A model generated the notes under the pieces. It was not told the DNA's origin. It saw only the letters and a program-made list of their open reading frames with translations, and did not search any database. From an uncultured Collinsella sp. (GTDB taxonomy: Bacteria > Actinomycetota > Coriobacteriia > Coriobacteriales > Coriobacteriaceae), in assembly GCA_900546115.1 (NCBI GenBank), contig URBQ01000005.1:17114-81113 (forward strand): a DNA stretch of 64,000 bases, given 5' to 3'. The stretch's first letter is position 1, and each line of letters opens with the position of its first letter. Shown here one piece after another: positions 61,556 through 64,000 of this stretch. The translations under genes and the position numbers were made by a program.

Positions 61556-62806
61556 TTAGAGAGCGGGTGGGAGAGTGTCGAGGAGGGCTTGGGCGGTGTT
61601 GGCGGCGCAATCGCGCGAGTCGATGATGTAGTCGGCCCAGGCGCGGTAGCGCGGCATGCGCTGTTCGGCCAGCTTATCGATGCCGTCGCGCGCGGTGATA
61701 GGGCGGCCCTTGTGGGCGAGTTCGTCGAGCTTGCGGTTGAGCATCACAATCTGGCTGTTCTGGTGTAGCAGCGGGTAGTTCTCGTCGCGCGTGACCACGC
61801 CGCCGCCGGTGGAAAGCACCAGGCCGCTGCGCTTGGAGATGTCGGCCAGCGCCGCCGTCTCCTGTTCGCGGAACGCCGCCTCGCCGCGCTCGACGATAAA
61901 GTCGGCGCAGGGCATGCCCAGGCGCTCCTCGAGGGCGCGGTCCAGATCGATGTGCTCTCGCCCCGTGAGCAGGGCAATCTGCTCGCCCACGCGGGTCTTG
62001 CCCGAGCCCGGCATGCCGATCAGCGCGATGTTCTGTTCGCGGCGTGACAGGCGCTCCGTTACGTCCAGAATGCGCTCGCGCGGAGTGACCTGGCCGGAGT
62101 AGCGCTCAACGGCTTGCGCCGCCTGGGCCACGAGCATGAGCAGACCGCCGATGCAGGGGATGTCGCGGCGCTCGGCCTCGAGCATGAGTCCCGTGCGAGC
62201 GGGGTTGTAGACAATGTCGATAACGCCCTCGAGCGCATTGAGCCCCTCGAGTGTGCAGAGGGCGTCGGGACAGTGGGGGAACATGCCGGCGGGCGTGCAG
62301 TTGACGAGCAGTGCGGCGTCGGACTGCTGCGCGATGTTGTCGTAGTTGACTTCGCTCGTGCGGCCGACCGGCACGACGATGGCGCCCAGGTCGCCGAGCA
62401 CCATGCTGGCAGTGGTGCCGGCGCCACCGGTGGCACCGAGCACGAGGGCCTTCTTGCCGGCGACCTCGACGCCCAGCTCCTCGACTAGGCACTGAAAGCC
62501 GAAGTAGTCGGTGTTGTCGCCGCGCAGGCGGCCGTCGGGCAGGCGCGTGATGGTGTTGACGTTTCCCATACGCTCGGCGAGTGGACTCAGCTCGTCCAGG
62601 TATTCCATGACGGCGCGCTTGTAGGGGATGGTCACGTTGGTGCCCTCCCATTCGTCACCCGTCATAAAAGCCTGGAGGTCCTCGGGCTCGCGCTCAAATC
62701 GTACGTACTCGAGCCCCGCGAGCTCCTTGTAGATGGTCGGGGTGTAGCTGTGGCCCAGCACGCGGCCCAGCACGCCGTAGGGGCGGGTTGCGGCGACATC
62801 GGTCAT
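61556..62806 (-). CDS. aroE-aroK: Shikimate dehydrogenase - shikimate kinase fusion
   Basis: A 416-residue bifunctional enzyme for two successive shikimate-pathway steps. Residues 1 to about 250 are AroE: GHSYTPTIYK, NVTIPYK with the catalytic Lys, GDNTDYFGF and the NADP loop LGATGGAGTTAS. Residues about 258-416 are AroK: the P-loop GMPGSGKTRVG, then DLDRALE, RGEAAFREQE and STGGGVV. Separate genes are the rule in most bacteria. Its ATG directly follows the stop of pheA (TAGATG), so the two are coupled. Confidence 0.95.
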   Translation of the reverse strand: MTDVAATRPYGVLGRVLGHSYTPTIYKELAGLEYVRFEREPEDLQAFMTGDEWEGTNVTIPYKRAVMEYLDELSPLAERMGNVNTITRLPDGRLRGDNTDYFGFQCLVEELGVEVAGKKALVLGATGGAGTTASMVLGDLGAIVVPVGRTSEVNYDNIAQQSDAALLVNCTPAGMFPHCPDALCTLEGLNALEGVIDIVYNPARTGLMLEAERRDIPCIGGLLMLVAQAAQAVERYSGQVTPRERILDVTERLSRREQNIALIGMPGSGKTRVGEQIALLTGREHIDLDRALEERLGMPCADFIVERGEAAFREQETAALADISKRSGLVLSTGGGVVTRDENYPLLHQNSQIVMLNRKLDELAHKGRPITARDGIDKLAEQRMPRYRAWADYIIDSRDCAANTAQALLDTLPPAL

Positions 62807-63952
62807 CTAGAGCACCTCCGTGTAACTGCCAAAGTAGGTGAAGCTCTCGCACACGTCGTCGATGGAATCGAGCAGGTCATCGAGGGCCTTGCTGCCAAAG
62901 GGGCAGTCCAGGTCAAAGTAGAACATAAACTCAAAGTCGTGCCCGGGGATGGGGCGGCTCTCGAGCTTGATGAGGTTGATGTTGAGGGCGTAGAAGCGCT
63001 CGAGCACCCGGTAGAGGGCGCCCGGCTCGTTGGTCGTGGTGATCATGAGCGAGGTGCGGTTGGCACCGGGGTAGACGCGCGGCTCGCGGCTGATGACGAC
63101 AAAGCGCGTGTAGTTGTTGTCCGAGTCCTGGATGTTGGATTCCAGTATCTCCAGGCCATACAGTGCGGCACAGCTGCGCGAGGCGATGGCGGCAACGTCG
63201 GTGCGGTCGGAGTTAGCGACCATCTCGGCCGACATGGCCGTGTTGGGGTACTTGGTGGCGTGCAGGTCGTGGGCTTCGATAAAGCCGGCGCACTGGGCAA
63301 TGGCTTGGCCGTGGCTGTAGACCTCACGCACGTCTGCGAGCTTGGTGCCGGGTTTGACGAGCAGGTTATGGTCGATCTTGAGGCGCAGCGAGCGCACGAT
63401 ATGGAAATCGAACTGTGCGAGCAGGTCGTAGACGGCGTTGACGGAACCCGCGGTGGAGTTTTCGATGGGCAGCACGCCAAACTCGCAGAAGCCGTCACGT
63501 ACGGCGCGCATAACGCCCTCGAAGGTCTCGAAAAACGCGATGTCGGGCACGTCGAAGAGCTTGCACGCGGCGATTTGGCTGTAAGCGCCCTCGACGCCCT
63601 GGCAGGCGACGGTGGCCGTTTGAGGGAAGGGCGTGTCGGAGGCTGTAGCCGTGGCGTGGGCCTTTTGCGAGACGGTGATGCCCTTGAGCTCGTTGATATA
63701 GCGCTGCTGCTCGGCCTTGCTCATGCTCATGAGGAGGCGGAATAGCGTGATGGTCTGCGCTTCGTAGCGCCCGGGCGCGCGGCTGGCGAGGTTGTTGAGC
63801 TTTGAGCGCTCACGGGCGGGGTCGAAGACGGCCTTGCCCATCTCGATTTTTGACTTGGCGACCTCGGTGGCAATGTCCATGCGCTCAACAAAGCTGTTGA
63901 GGAGCGTGGTGTCGATGCCATCGATGGCCTGGCGGATGTCAGCAAGGTCCAT
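62807..63952 (-). CDS. pheA: Chorismate mutase - prephenate dehydratase (P-protein)
   Basis: A 381-residue bifunctional enzyme of phenylalanine synthesis. Residues 1 to about 90 are an AroQ-class chorismate mutase (DLADIRQAIDGIDTTLLNSF, then KSKIEMGKAVFDPARE). Residues about 105-285 are prephenate dehydratase (GVEGAYSQIAA, PIENSTAGSVN, and the catalytic Thr in NNYTRFVVI). Residues about 295-375 are the regulatory ACT domain with LIKLESRP, so feedback inhibition by phenylalanine is expected. I use ATG 63952, after AAAGGGG, rather than GTG 63967. First gene of the operon with aroE-aroK in this window. Confidence 0.96.
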   Translation of the reverse strand: MDLADIRQAIDGIDTTLLNSFVERMDIATEVAKSKIEMGKAVFDPARERSKLNNLASRAPGRYEAQTITLFRLLMSMSKAEQQRYINELKGITVSQKAHATATASDTPFPQTATVACQGVEGAYSQIAACKLFDVPDIAFFETFEGVMRAVRDGFCEFGVLPIENSTAGSVNAVYDLLAQFDFHIVRSLRLKIDHNLLVKPGTKLADVREVYSHGQAIAQCAGFIEAHDLHATKYPNTAMSAEMVANSDRTDVAAIASRSCAALYGLEILESNIQDSDNNYTRFVVISREPRVYPGANRTSLMITTTNEPGALYRVLERFYALNINLIKLESRPIPGHDFEFMFYFDLDCPFGSKALDDLLDSIDDVCESFTYFGSYTEVL

Positions 63953-64000
63953 GGAGACCCCTTTCACGAGTCGGTGATTTTTCTGGGACGGGGATTAAAA

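Overview
The window reads as chromosomal DNA of an anaerobic, gut-type actinobacterium of the class Coriobacteriia, most like Collinsella. This assignment is inferred from gene content (a suf cluster of the SufC-B-D-S-U type beside a GGGtGRT/NifU-like pair, GC-rich housekeeping genes and an AroE-AroK fusion), not from a marker gene. Nearly all of the sequence is explained by about 45 genes, one tRNA, several strong hairpins and one decayed insertion sequence.

Layout. 1-170: start of an FAD-dependent oxidoreductase. 427-2184: a two-gene iron-sulfur related operon (GGGtGRT protein and a NifU-like scaffold). 2588-3400: a Y1/REP-associated type transposase. 4059-9304: the suf operon on the minus strand (sufC-B-D-S-U), divergent from an IscR/Rrf2-type regulator at 9529-9960; a candidate operator and a 79-bp palindrome lie between them. 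10100-11908: a sortase-anchored surface protein. 12109-13908: an AAA-ATPase-like protein with a degenerate nuclease tail. 13929-23272: surface polysaccharide glycosyltransferases and an acyltransferase.

23586-41262 is the most distinctive part. Six secreted proteins built from choline-binding-type repeats carry different cell-wall domains: a metal-binding-like tail, two NlpC/P60-type domains, a GH25 muramidase, a C39-like peptidase and an L,D-transpeptidase. Between them sits a minus-strand operon for a choline permease (LicB) and a fused CTP:phosphocholine cytidylyltransferase-choline kinase (LicC-LicA) with its own N-terminal helix-turn-helix. A LicD phosphocholine transferase follows at 40402, next to a flippase and glycosyltransferases. 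My reading is that the cell takes up choline, activates it, puts phosphocholine on a surface glycan and uses that glycan to dock its own wall-remodelling enzymes, as known in pneumococcus.

38161-59308 continues the envelope polysaccharide region: further glycosyltransferases, DUF2304 and DUF2142 membrane proteins, an IS256-type remnant, a dTDP-rhamnose set (rmlA, rmlB and an rmlC-rmlD fusion), a Wzm/Wzt-type ABC exporter, a tRNA-Arg and UDP-galactopyranose mutase. Two copies of a small two-gene cassette (DUF4869 protein plus P-loop ATPase) are interleaved at 50875-52296 and 59473-60923; their function is unknown and they are the best candidate for an undescribed module. 61054-63952 holds aromatic amino acid genes (aroQ, aroE-aroK fusion, pheA) on the minus strand.
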